A DNA stretch of 64,000 nucleotides, from NCBI GenBank assembly GCA_029233985.1, contig JARGOK010000002.1:248001-312000 (forward strand). Direction: 5' to 3'. Source of the DNA: Candidatus Altimarinota bacterium. Lineage in GTDB: Bacteria; Patescibacteriota; Gracilibacteria; JAUYGZ01. Made by a program: the position numbers and the translations under genes. The notes beneath the pieces were generated by a model, which was not told the origin of the DNA, searched no databases, and worked only from the letters and a program-made list of their open reading frames with translations. Shown here piece by piece: positions 54,077 to 61,908 of this stretch (position 1 is the stretch's first letter; each line of letters begins with the position of its first letter).

Positions 54077-55438
54077 TTATAACAAATGTTCTTCAATCCA
54101 ACTACCAAGTTCTTCAATTTTCACTCGCTCTTGCTGCATACTATCCCTATCCCGAACAGTCACTGCATCATCTTCTTTGATCGTTTCATAATCCACCGTA
54201 ATACAAAACGGTGTCCCGATCTCATCTTGCCGTCGGTATCGTTTCCCAATAGATCCACCATCATCATATTCCACATTCCATTTTTGACTCAAAGTATCAT
54301 AGATCTCTTGGGCTTTCTCTGGAAGACCATCTTTTTTCATCAACGGCATTACAGCCACTTTTACAGGTGCAATACACTTTGCAAATTTCATCACAATACG
54401 AGAATCACCTTCTTCCAGTTGTTCTTCATGATACGCATCACAAAGAACAGCCAATATTGAGCGATCAACTCCCCAAGTAGGTTCGAGAACATGTGGAATA
54501 TAAGTTTCATTTGTTTGTGGATCTCGATATTCAAGTTTCTTTCCAGAGTACTCTTGGTGCTGAGTCAGGTCAAAATCTGTTCGATACGCCAGACCATACA
54601 ATTCAGATCGTCCAAAAGGAAAATCATACATAATATCTACAGTACGCTTTGAATAATGTGAAAGTTTGTCTTGTGGATGCTCATACTCGCTCACTTTTTC
54701 TTTGTTCAAACCAATCATTTCACACCATTTATGCTGTTCTTGAAGCCATTCTTCAAAAAGAGGCTCCCAGTTTTCTGGACGAATAAAATACTCAATCTCC
54801 ATTTGCTCAAATTCAATAAGACGAAAAATAAAATTTCCCGGGGTAATTTCATTGCGAAATGCTTTCCCAATTTGCCCAATTCCAAACGGTACTTTTACTC
54901 GAGTAGTATCTACCACATTTTTAAATTCCAAAAAAATAGCCTGAGCTGTCTCAGGACGCAAATAAGCAATATTTTCATCATCTTTTGTCTTACTCAGCTC
55001 AGTTTTAAACATCAGATTAAAATTTCGAGCATCTGTGAAGTCTTTTTCTCCACACTTCGGACACTTTACATCATTTTCTACAATCAACTTCGTCAAATCC
55101 TCTTCAGATAATCCTTCTGCATCAACTTTCAGAGCATTTTCGATCAAATGATCAGCTCTGTGTCGTGCTTTACAGTTTTTACAATCCACCATCGCATCAT
55201 TAAATCCAGCGACATGCCCAGAAGCTTCCCAAGCACGTGGGTGAAGCAGTATCCCTCCATCAATTCCCACCATATCTCGTCTTCCTTGCACAAAAGTCTT
55301 CCACCATAAATCCTTAATGTTCTTTCGTAATTCAGATCCATATGGACCAAAAGTATAAGTATTAGCAAATCCACCATAGATCTCGGATCCTGGATAAATA
55401 AATCCACGTCGTTTACAGAGAGAAACAATATGATCCAT
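54077..55438 (-). CDS. glyQS: Glycyl-tRNA synthetase, dimeric (alpha2) type
   Basis: 453 residues from the ATG at 55438 (MDHIVSLCKRRGFIYPGSEI, the conserved beginning; a hydrophobic upstream extension to 55540 is not family-like). Class II synthetase that charges tRNA-Gly. The family-specific GGILLHPRAWEASGHVAGF, the Cys pairs CKNCKARH and CPKCGEKDF, motif 2 region FRNEITPGNFIFRLIEFEQME and motif 3 EPTWGVDRSILAVL are present, and the anticodon-binding domain begins near ~345 (CIAPVKVAVMPLM). It is the eukaryote/archaea/Gram-positive-like form, not the tetrameric GlyQ+GlyS. No T-box was recognised upstream. Confidence 0.96.
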   Translation of the reverse strand: MDHIVSLCKRRGFIYPGSEIYGGFANTYTFGPYGSELRKNIKDLWWKTFVQGRRDMVGIDGGILLHPRAWEASGHVAGFNDAMVDCKNCKARHRADHLIENALKVDAEGLSEEDLTKLIVENDVKCPKCGEKDFTDARNFNLMFKTELSKTKDDENIAYLRPETAQAIFLEFKNVVDTTRVKVPFGIGQIGKAFRNEITPGNFIFRLIEFEQMEIEYFIRPENWEPLFEEWLQEQHKWCEMIGLNKEKVSEYEHPQDKLSHYSKRTVDIMYDFPFGRSELYGLAYRTDFDLTQHQEYSGKKLEYRDPQTNETYIPHVLEPTWGVDRSILAVLCDAYHEEQLEEGDSRIVMKFAKCIAPVKVAVMPLMKKDGLPEKAQEIYDTLSQKWNVEYDDGGSIGKRYRRQDEIGTPFCITVDYETIKEDDAVTVRDRDSMQQERVKIEELGSWIEEHLL

Positions 55439-55742
55439 AACAAGAAAATATGAGAAAATGAAACAAATGATTGGTTGCCAAAGCACCATAGAACAAAGAC
55501 ACAATGCCATAATATTCAAAATATTCAAAAGGTGGAACACAACTATTGACTAATCCAAAAAAGAAGCTAAAATGCAAACGTTCAAACACCTCTAGTGCTA
55601 AGTAGTGAAAACTTAGTTCAATCATGGTTTGAAAGAAGGCCCAACTTTATACTCCTTTCAAGCCAAGAAACACTCGTATCTTTGATGCGGGTGTTCACCT
55701 TATCTCATATTCTTGACAACACTACTCGATACTCCTTTCGAT
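55439..55742. other. Intergenic region between ribD and glyQS
   Basis: About 300 bp without a gene. Contains a plus-strand TTGACT-16 bp-TAAAAT (55552-55579) with no obvious plus-strand gene after it, an 11-base sequence ATACTCCTTTC present twice (55650 and 55730 regions) and a perfect palindrome GGTGTTCACC near 55690. None explains glyQS regulation. Confidence 0.4.
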
Positions 55743-56921
55743 TCAATCCGTCACAAACAGTCCTCTCCACATCACATCGTCACCCAATTGCTTCCACTCT
55801 TTAAATTGAATCTTCTTTGACGACCCTTGGAATTCAGGAAGGCTCACTTCACCATTTCCAAGAAATTCAGGTGCCAGGTATACATTCACTTCATCAACCA
55901 AATCAGCATTCAAAAAAGAACTCCAAATCCTTGGGCCTCCTTCCACATACAGTGAAGTCATTCCAGCAGCAGCGAGTTCATCCAAAATCTGGCGAAGGTT
56001 CAAATATCCATCCTCATCTGTATCCACTTCGATTACCACAACACCACGATCTTCCATCAGCTTCTTTTGAGCCAAACGTTTCTTAAATTGTCGCCCTCGA
56101 AACACCATCGTCCCTTCCCTCATCACTTCAGACTCCAACGGAACACTCAAAGCTGCATCCAAAACCACCACCCTAGGGTTTTTGGATTTTGTGCTTTGAA
56201 TTTTGGATTTTTCCAACCGAACGGTTAACATCGGATTATCCACCATCACCGTACCAACACCAACCAATATCGCATCAAATTGAGCTCTCTGTTTGTGCAC
56301 GTGCTCGCGTGACTCAGGACCGGTAAGCCAATAGCTCTGACCTTTCTCAGGAGTAATACGCCCATCCAAACTCTGCGCCATTTTAAGAGTCACCCACGGA
56401 CGCCGTTTGGTCACCCAGGTAAAGAAACCTCGATTCTGCCATATCAGTTCCTCCACAAGCTCAAAACTCAAAGAACAAAATTTAAAAGGACTATTTTTAA
56501 TATCAGTATTTGTTGGGTTTTGAATTGTAGATTTTGAGCTTTCCATCACCATCACATCAAGTCCCATTTCTCGTAACAAAGAAACTCCCTTCCCACCCAC
56601 CTCCGGATTTGGATCCAACACACCAACTACTACTTTCTTCACACCTTTTTCCAAAATAATATCCGTACAAGCCCCCGACTTCCCCTGATGACAACAAGGC
56701 TCCAAAGTAACCATCAACACATCATCTGGCAACACTTCACCTTCAAGAGCACCCAAGAGATTCCTCTCAGCATGCCCCTTTCCATACTCCCGATGCCAAT
56801 CCTCTGCGATAATTTTCCCATCCCTCACTAATACACATCCCACAACAGGATTCGGCGAAACACTCCTTCTTCCATTTTCCGCCAACTCCATCGCCCGCCT
56901 CATATATTTCAACATATCCAT
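55743..56921 (-). CDS. ribD: Bifunctional riboflavin deaminase/reductase RibD
   Basis: 392 residues. The N-terminal cytidine-deaminase-fold domain has the zinc motifs GKGHAERNLL and TLEPCCHQGKSGAC (His, two Cys, catalytic Glu). The C-terminal reductase domain has PWVTLKMAQSLDGRI, TGPESREHVHKQRAQFDAI, VGVGTVMVDNPMLT and VEGGPRIWSSFL. It deaminates and then reduces the pyrimidine ring in the second and third steps of riboflavin synthesis. Two in-frame insertions made of heptanucleotide repeats lie at residues ~127-150 and ~234-246, in loops. Last gene of ribEHBAD, 51 bp after ribA. One of two genes ending in TGA. Confidence 0.95.
   Translation of the reverse strand: MDMLKYMRRAMELAENGRRSVSPNPVVGCVLVRDGKIIAEDWHREYGKGHAERNLLGALEGEVLPDDVLMVTLEPCCHQGKSGACTDIILEKGVKKVVVGVLDPNPEVGGKGVSLLREMGLDVMVMESSKSTIQNPTNTDIKNSPFKFCSLSFELVEELIWQNRGFFTWVTKRRPWVTLKMAQSLDGRITPEKGQSYWLTGPESREHVHKQRAQFDAILVGVGTVMVDNPMLTVRLEKSKIQSTKSKNPRVVVLDAALSVPLESEVMREGTMVFRGRQFKKRLAQKKLMEDRGVVVIEVDTDEDGYLNLRQILDELAAAGMTSLYVEGGPRIWSSFLNADLVDEVNVYLAPEFLGNGEVSLPEFQGSSKKIQFKEWKQLGDDVMWRGLFVTD
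56176..56211 (-). repeat. Heptanucleotide repeat inside ribD, copy 2
   Basis: Plus-strand units GGGTTTT(T), GGATTTT, GTGCTTT, GAATTTT, GGATTTT; translated on minus as KSKIQSTKSKNPR. Confidence 0.8.
56515..56542 (-). repeat. Heptanucleotide repeat inside ribD, copy 1
   Basis: Plus-strand units GGGTTTT, GAATTGT, AGATTTT, GAGCTTT; translated on minus as ESSKSTIQNPT between the two RibD domains. Confidence 0.75.
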
Positions 56922-56972
56922 AATTATTCGTTGATTGGTAAATTTGAATAGAGTTCAAATATTGGAATCGGG

Positions 56973-57575
56973 CTATATTCGATATTCCACATCCTCTATC
57001 AAATGATTCATCTTCTTCCTTTTCGTCATCAAATATTTCATCCCTCTTTCAGACTGAGCCTTTACCACATGCTCCACCCTCACCACTTCCAATCCCTGAT
57101 CGACAAGTGACTCCACCTTCCTCGGATTATTTGTCATGAGTTGAAGTGAGTTCACTCCTACATCCTTGAGCATGTCAGCTGCCAGTTCATATTCTCTCAA
57201 ATCAACTCCCTCACCAATTTTTTCATCAGCCTCCACCGTATCCATCCCTTGACGTTGAAGTTCGTAAGCCTTGATTTTATGTGTCAAACCAAGCCCTCGT
57301 GCCTCTTGATCCAAATACACAATCAACCCACCTTGCTCCGAAACTTTCTTCATCGCTTGGTGGAGCTGAGACCGACAATCACAATAAACAGAAGCAAAAA
57401 TATCACCTGTCATACAAGAAGAATGAATACGAACCAAAGGAACCAAATCACCCCACTCTTTTTTTAGCACCACATGCTCTTTCCCACTTTCCAACTCCTT
57501 ATAAACAAGTATCTCAAACTCACCAAACTCCGTCTCAATGACGCTCACTGCCATTCTCTCTATTGATCCACTCAT
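56973..57575 (-). CDS. ribA: GTP cyclohydrolase II
   Basis: 200 residues, the stand-alone form not fused to RibB. Opens GTP to start riboflavin synthesis. The zinc ligands lie in SSCMTGDIFASVYCDCRSQL (three Cys). YLDQEARGLGLTHKIKAYEL holds the catalytic Asp/Arg region, and LMTNNPRKV the substrate site. The ATG has an A/T-only upstream region. Located between ribB (48 bp upstream) and ribD. Confidence 0.95.
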   Translation of the reverse strand: MSGSIERMAVSVIETEFGEFEILVYKELESGKEHVVLKKEWGDLVPLVRIHSSCMTGDIFASVYCDCRSQLHQAMKKVSEQGGLIVYLDQEARGLGLTHKIKAYELQRQGMDTVEADEKIGEGVDLREYELAADMLKDVGVNSLQLMTNNPRKVESLVDQGLEVVRVEHVVKAQSERGMKYLMTKRKKMNHLIEDVEYRI

Positions 57576-57610
57576 AAATATTTGATAATTCTGAAAATTA
57601 AGCTTTCCTT

Positions 57611-57638
57611 TACTCCAAACTCCTTACTCCATACTTCC
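57611..57638. repeat. Heptanucleotide repeat over the ribB stop codon
   Basis: Plus-strand units TACTCCA, AACTCCT, TACTCCA, TACTTCC. The last residues (SME) and the TAA of ribB are read from this array. Confidence 0.75.
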
Positions 57639-58229
57639 AACTAACGCTTCAATCGTAATCATCTTCAAGCCATGCTTCTTCTTGAACGCAAATAAGTCAT
57701 CTCTCCTCATCATTTCCCCATCCTCACGAATAATCTCACACATCACCCCAACAGATTTCAGACCAGCTCGCTTGAGGAGCTCAATAGACCCTTCTGTATG
57801 GCCTTGACGCTCTGCCAACCCTTTCGGGTGAGCAATTACGGGAAATATATGTCCTGGACATACAAAATGACTTTCCAAGTACAGTTCATCAGCTAATGCC
57901 TGGATAGTCTTTGATCGGTCAGGTGCAGATATTCCTGTCTCAATACCATCTCTGAGGTCACAAGACACCGTAAATTTACAATGCATTTTCTCTTCATTTC
58001 GACGCACCATCAGCGGGAAACTCAATTTCATTGCTCGGTGTTCATCCATTGGAACACAAACAAGACCACGAGCATGCGTAATCATAAAATTCACATCCTC
58101 TGGACGACAAAACTCAGCCGCCATAATCAAATCTCCTTCATTTTCTCGATCTTCAGAATCCAAAACAATCAACATCTTGCCTGCTTTCAAATCCTCTAGC
58201 GCACTTTCTATCGAATCAAACATATCCAT
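57624..58229 (-). CDS. ribB: 3,4-dihydroxy-2-butanone 4-phosphate synthase
   Basis: 201 residues. Converts ribulose 5-phosphate to the four-carbon unit of riboflavin. The acidic metal-binding loop DSEDRENEGDLIMAAEF, THARGLVCVPM, the HCKFTVSCD-like region (MHCKFTVSCDLRDGIETGIS) and GHIFPVIAHPKGLAERQGHT with the catalytic His are present. A single-domain RibB of normal length. Third gene of the operon, 8 bp after ribH. Its C-terminus ends within a heptanucleotide repeat array. Confidence 0.95.
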   Translation of the reverse strand: MDMFDSIESALEDLKAGKMLIVLDSEDRENEGDLIMAAEFCRPEDVNFMITHARGLVCVPMDEHRAMKLSFPLMVRRNEEKMHCKFTVSCDLRDGIETGISAPDRSKTIQALADELYLESHFVCPGHIFPVIAHPKGLAERQGHTEGSIELLKRAGLKSVGVMCEIIREDGEMMRRDDLFAFKKKHGLKMITIEALVGSME

Positions 58230-58237
58230 AAATAAGA

Positions 58238-58795
58238 TTATTTAAGTTTTTTCAACCAGTCTAAAGCAGTAAACGCCGCCAGCTTCCCATGGTTAAACTC
58301 CCCTTGAGACCTCTTCATCCCAGCTTCATAAGTATAAGGAGCCAATACTTCAAAAACGAGGGGAATATCAAACCTCAACATCACATCCATACACCCTCTC
58401 GCACACTCATTGGCGACCAATTCAAAATGATACGTATCTCCCTTCACGACACAACCAAGAACAACAATTACATCAAAAATACCTTCCTCAGCAGGGATTG
58501 TCTCCCCTTTCTTTTGTCCTTCCGAAGCTTCAGCTAAGGAGGATAAGGGGTCGGGGTTCAGGGCTGGCTCTTCTCCGACCTGCACCATACTAGCCAACTT
58601 TTGAGCCATCAACGGAATCTCAAAAGCACCAGGAACCCGATGCACCTGCCAACTGACTTCACCATATTGCTCAAACACTTCTTCAAGGCCCTGAAGCATT
58701 CCATTCGTCATTTCTTGATGAAAATCAGCCACAATCACCGCCACTCGTCCTCGAGCTCCTTCATAAGTCCGATCTTCAATTTTTTTTAATACCAT
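58238..58795 (-). CDS. ribH: 6,7-dimethyl-8-ribityllumazine synthase
   Basis: 185 residues against ~155 usual. Joins the RibB and RibD products to lumazine. RVAVIVADFHQEMTNGML, VHRVPGAFEIPLMAQKLA, VVLGCVVKGDTYHFELVANE (with the catalytic His) and GKLAAFTALDW are conserved. Residues ~74-105 (containing NPDPLSSLAEASEGQ) are an extra loop whose DNA holds an imperfect palindrome. The usual GVLTT-type strand reads FEVLAPYTYEAG, an unusual variant. Second gene of the operon. Confidence 0.93.
   Translation of the reverse strand: MVLKKIEDRTYEGARGRVAVIVADFHQEMTNGMLQGLEEVFEQYGEVSWQVHRVPGAFEIPLMAQKLASMVQVGEEPALNPDPLSSLAEASEGQKKGETIPAEEGIFDVIVVLGCVVKGDTYHFELVANECARGCMDVMLRFDIPLVFEVLAPYTYEAGMKRSQGEFNHGKLAAFTALDWLKKLK
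58518..58542. repeat. Palindromic insertion inside ribH
   Basis: TCCTTCCGAAGCTTCAGCTAAGGA-type imperfect inverted repeat, in frame, at the extra loop of RibH. Resembles small intergenic palindromes of the REP kind. Confidence 0.5.
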
Positions 58796-58821
58796 GTGAT
58801 AATTCTAAAAATCTCTTTAAT

Positions 58822-59499
58822 TTACCCGACCATCCTCTCAACATACTTCGCAATCACATCAGTTTCTACATTCACCACAGCCCCTTCTTGTAACCTAGAG
58901 AGATTCGTATTCTCCCATGTATGAGGAATAATTGCCACCCGAAGCTGTAACTTTTCTTCATTTAAATCAACGATCGTAAGCGCTATTCCATTAAGAATAA
59001 CAATCCCTTTATGGATCATATATTTCATCAATTCTTTTGATACTTCTAACGTCAACAACCAAGTGTCTCCTTTTGTCATCCCTACCGAATTCTCAGTAGC
59101 ATCTTGCAAAGAAGAAGAAGAAGAAGAAGAAGAAGAAGAAACGGAGGAATCTCTTTCTTGAGAAGCTCCTAATTCACGTTGAACACTCATCAATATTCCC
59201 AATCCCTCAACATGAGCTTGCACAATGTGCCCATCAAATCGATCATTAACCTTCATAGCTCGCTCCACATTCACATACAAACCAGATGACAAACTCCCAA
59301 AATTCGTCAATTTCTTCGTTTCCTCCAAAAACTCTACACGAAATCCCTGCTCATCAATCTCCACCACTGTCAAACACACACCATCACAAGCCACACTCTG
59401 GCCGAGTTTCAGCTTACAAGCAAAAGGTACTTCGAGCCACATATCCCGATCAGAAATACTTCGTATCAGGGCCACCGCTTCTATGATTCCAGTAAACAT
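58822..59499 (-). CDS. ribE: Riboflavin synthase alpha subunit
   Basis: 225 residues. Dismutates two lumazines into riboflavin. Two homologous beta-barrels: MFTGIIEAVALI, SVACDGVCLTVVE and GHIVQAHVEGLG in the first; TWLLTLEVSKELMKYMIHKG, ILNGIALTIVD and IPHTWENTNL in the second. Between them (~118-137) is a polyserine run of ten residues coded by a (GAA/TTC)10 microsatellite, absent from typical members. First gene of ribEHBAD; no FMN riboswitch was recognised in its leader. Confidence 0.95.
   Translation of the reverse strand: MFTGIIEAVALIRSISDRDMWLEVPFACKLKLGQSVACDGVCLTVVEIDEQGFRVEFLEETKKLTNFGSLSSGLYVNVERAMKVNDRFDGHIVQAHVEGLGILMSVQRELGASQERDSSVSSSSSSSSSSLQDATENSVGMTKGDTWLLTLEVSKELMKYMIHKGIVILNGIALTIVDLNEEKLQLRVAIIPHTWENTNLSRLQEGAVVNVETDVIAKYVERMVG
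59111..59140. repeat. (GAA)10 microsatellite in ribE
   Basis: Ten perfect GAA triplets on the plus strand, read as Ser10 on the minus strand. Length changes keep the frame. Confidence 0.95.
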
Positions 59500-59528
59500 A
59501 TATAAATAAATGATGAAGAGAATATATC

Positions 59529-59633
59529 ATTGCGAGCGAGTGGAGGAGTCTTTTGGGATGAAGTGTCGCAATCCTGTGAATATCAGCACAGTGCTTTGAT
59601 CACGGGATCAAAACGCTACGCTCGAGATGACAT
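59529..59633. repeat. Degenerate palindromic intergenic repeat upstream of ribE
   Basis: Begins CATTGCGAGCGAG and ends ACGCTCGAGATGAC, with an internal perfect hairpin TTTGATC-ACGG-GATCAAA (59595-59612). The ends resemble the widespread CATTGCGAGCGAAG...CTCGCAATGAC class of bacterial palindromic elements. It fills the gap between the HAD gene and the rib operon. Confidence 0.45.
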
Positions 59634-59647
59634 CAAATGATTTAATT

Positions 59648-60301
59648 TTATTTTTTTTCAAAAAAGCGAACCAAATCTGCAATCCTCTCCACCACCAAAT
59701 CCGGCCCTGCTCCTCTCAATCTCTCCTCTGTCGAAGACCCACCCAATACTCCAATCGTCTTCACTCCAGCCAATCGACCAGCAGTAATATCATGTTCACT
59801 ATCTCCAATAAAAACCGCAGATTCAGCGTTCTTTTCGAGTCTTTGGAGTGCTTCTTGAACAGGCTGAGGAGCTGGTTTTTGGAAAGGAATAGTATCAGCA
59901 CCGATGACCACATCAAAGAACGATAAAATACCCTTCTTTTGCAATGTATCTTCTGCCGAATACTGTCGTTTACCCGTTACAACTCCCATCACACACTTTC
60001 TCGTCTGAAGTTTTTGAAGCAAATCAAAAACTCCATCATGCATATTCACTCCATCCTCTGTTCTCTTGTGAAATTCCGATAAATACAGCTCAATCGCTTC
60101 ATTCAAACGGTCAGCAGGAACCCATGGGGCCAATGTTTTCTCAACTCCTGTCCCAATAGTGAGATTCCAAGCTTTTCTATCAGTAATTTCTCCTCCTACT
60201 GCTTTTGCAGCATTAGTCATGCACTCCCAAACCAAACCTAGTGAATAAACAAGTGTTCCATCGAGATCAAAGAGCCATGTATCGTATTGATCGAGTTTCA
60301 T
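59648..60301 (-). CDS. HAD-family hydrolase (phosphoglycolate-phosphatase-like)
   Basis: 217 residues, subfamily I cap. Motif I WLFDLDGTLVYS (nucleophile Asp), motif II VVTGK, motif III Lys in FQKPAPQPV, motif IV FIGDSEHDITAGRLAG. Resembles Gph/PpaX phosphatases, but substrate is uncertain; activity on 2-phosphoglycolate, pyrophosphate or a riboflavin precursor phosphate are all possible. The last would suit its place just upstream of the rib operon, whose dephosphorylation step often uses HAD enzymes (inference). A ~150-bp repeat separates them. Confidence 0.85.
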   Translation of the reverse strand: MKLDQYDTWLFDLDGTLVYSLGLVWECMTNAAKAVGGEITDRKAWNLTIGTGVEKTLAPWVPADRLNEAIELYLSEFHKRTEDGVNMHDGVFDLLQKLQTRKCVMGVVTGKRQYSAEDTLQKKGILSFFDVVIGADTIPFQKPAPQPVQEALQRLEKNAESAVFIGDSEHDITAGRLAGVKTIGVLGGSSTEERLRGAGPDLVVERIADLVRFFEKK

Positions 60302-60395
60302 AAAAGGTGGTTAGCTGGATGATTATATCACAATCTTGTCGCATTTTGGCCAGAATAAAGTACAATTTCACAAAATAATCCTCCACCCAAAACTC

Positions 60396-61376
60396 ATGTT
60401 AATACTCTCAAACATCGTTCAAGCAAATGACAGCAGTAAGGCGAAGGTCTCACAATCAAACAATAATAAAAATGGAGATGACGATTTTCTCATGATTGAA
60501 GATGACAGCCTCATAGGTGTATTCGATGGTGTTTCTAGTAGCAAAAGTATGAGCAAAGGGAAAGAAGCTAAAGAGGAGTTTTTAAGGATATACGAACAAA
60601 ATGGCTCTGTTAGAAAATCAATTGAACAGCTCATTGCCAAAAAAAAATTTGCATCTACCCTCAATATAATGCAACTCCGTAAAAATGGTCAGCTAAACAC
60701 CTACAATATCGGAGACAGTAGAGCCTATCTCATCCGGGAAAACCGATTAATACAATTATCAAGAGATGATTCCTTAGAATGTTCACTTTCAGAACATATA
60801 CCAAACGAACTCCGAGGAATCAAAAAAATAAATAAAATGAGGGATCAAATAATAAGAATTGGAGCAGCAGAAATCTTCAAAAATCACCAGTCTTTGATCA
60901 CTGAAATTTTAAAGAACCTCGTTCCAGGAGAAACAGAGCTTTTTACCGAAGAAAATCTTGAAAAAATCCTTACAAAATTTGGTCTTCAACAACAACTACA
61001 AACCTACAAAAATGATCAGAAAGGAAAATATAATCCAGCGTTATTAGCTCTCATCCTCTTCCAATCTCCTCAAGTCCTGACAGCATCACTACAAAATTCC
61101 TCTAAGAAAAAAAGTAACCCACAGTCGACGGTTCCAGATCCTCGTCCTGGTGACAAAATTCTTGTTTGTACCGATGGGTTTTACGAAAACCTTGCTCCAC
61201 AAATCATTCTAAAATTCATATTACAACTCACAAATCAAAGTGCACTTGATGGACTTGTAGAAACAGCAAAAAAAGGGCCAAAACCGGATGACATCACAGC
61301 TGTACTTGCTACGATAGTCAATAGGAATACGTTAACTTCAAAAGAACACCTTCCACCAATTTTCGTTACAAATTAA
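60396..61376 (+). CDS. PP2C-like serine/threonine phosphatase
   Basis: 326 residues from ATG; a TTG 60 bp upstream is possible. Motifs of the PPM family: LIGVFDGVSSSKS (metal-binding Asp, usually GVFDGMGG), TYNIGDSRAYLIRENRLIQLSRDDS, KILVCTDGFYENL and PDDITAVLATI. A ~110-residue insertion (~155-265) replaces the compact middle. Such enzymes dephosphorylate Ser/Thr-kinase targets or anti-anti-sigma factors; no kinase or sigma regulator is in the window. One base separates it from the following membrane gene, so they are co-transcribed. Confidence 0.85.
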   Translation: MLILSNIVQANDSSKAKVSQSNNNKNGDDDFLMIEDDSLIGVFDGVSSSKSMSKGKEAKEEFLRIYEQNGSVRKSIEQLIAKKKFASTLNIMQLRKNGQLNTYNIGDSRAYLIRENRLIQLSRDDSLECSLSEHIPNELRGIKKINKMRDQIIRIGAAEIFKNHQSLITEILKNLVPGETELFTEENLEKILTKFGLQQQLQTYKNDQKGKYNPALLALILFQSPQVLTASLQNSSKKKSNPQSTVPDPRPGDKILVCTDGFYENLAPQIILKFILQLTNQSALDGLVETAKKGPKPDDITAVLATIVNRNTLTSKEHLPPIFVTN

Positions 61377-61377
61377 A

Positions 61378-61908
61378 ATGACCCAACTCATAGGTATCCT
61401 CGGCGCCATGGTCTTGGTCTGCGGAGCAGCATACCCTATCAAGTCATTCGCTCACCCGATTCATTCGATGAAAAACTGGCTTTTTGCCATTGGTGGTTTT
61501 CTCATGCTCATCTATTCAGTTTTAAATTATTTGAATGGCGGACCAGTTTTCTTCATCTTTCTTCAAGGGTTAATAAATATCTCAAGCATATTCATGCTCA
61601 GCAATACCCCTGAAAAAACATCCACTCCTCTTATCATTAGTGGCTCACTAGGACTTGTCGCTTGGTCTCTATCACTTTTCGAAGGATATAACACCCTCTT
61701 CTTCATCATTGGGCTCTCTGCAATAGCACTCGGGTATATCCTCGCCCCAGGAACCTGTAAAAGAAATCTCTCCCTGACTCTTGGATCACTTCTCATTGCG
61801 CTTTTTAGCTTCTTTGTTAATAATTATATCTTCCTCTGGCTCAATCTCTTTTTTGCAGTCTTTTCTGGATATTATTCCTGGAAACTTAGAAAACAGTTGC
61901 TACACTAA
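61378..61908 (+). CDS. Multi-pass membrane protein, unknown function
   Basis: 176 residues with about six hydrophobic segments (starting LIGILGAMVLVCGAAYPI and ending YIFLWLNLFFAVFSGYY), short loops and a basic C-terminus. No family recognised. Starts one base after the stop of the PP2C-like gene, indicating translational coupling and a shared role. The length and even spacing of helices are reminiscent of small sugar-transporter-like or SemiSWEET/DMT-type proteins, but no motif supports that. Confidence 0.75.
   Translation: MTQLIGILGAMVLVCGAAYPIKSFAHPIHSMKNWLFAIGGFLMLIYSVLNYLNGGPVFFIFLQGLINISSIFMLSNTPEKTSTPLIISGSLGLVAWSLSLFEGYNTLFFIIGLSAIALGYILAPGTCKRNLSLTLGSLLIALFSFFVNNYIFLWLNLFFAVFSGYYSWKLRKQLLH

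Noticed and set aside
55439-55620. T-box upstream of glyQS
   Set aside because: No TGGNACC antiterminator core or specifier stem on the minus strand.
59500-59647. FMN riboswitch upstream of ribE
   Set aside because: None of the conserved FMN-element boxes was found on the minus strand; the region is explained by a palindromic repeat.
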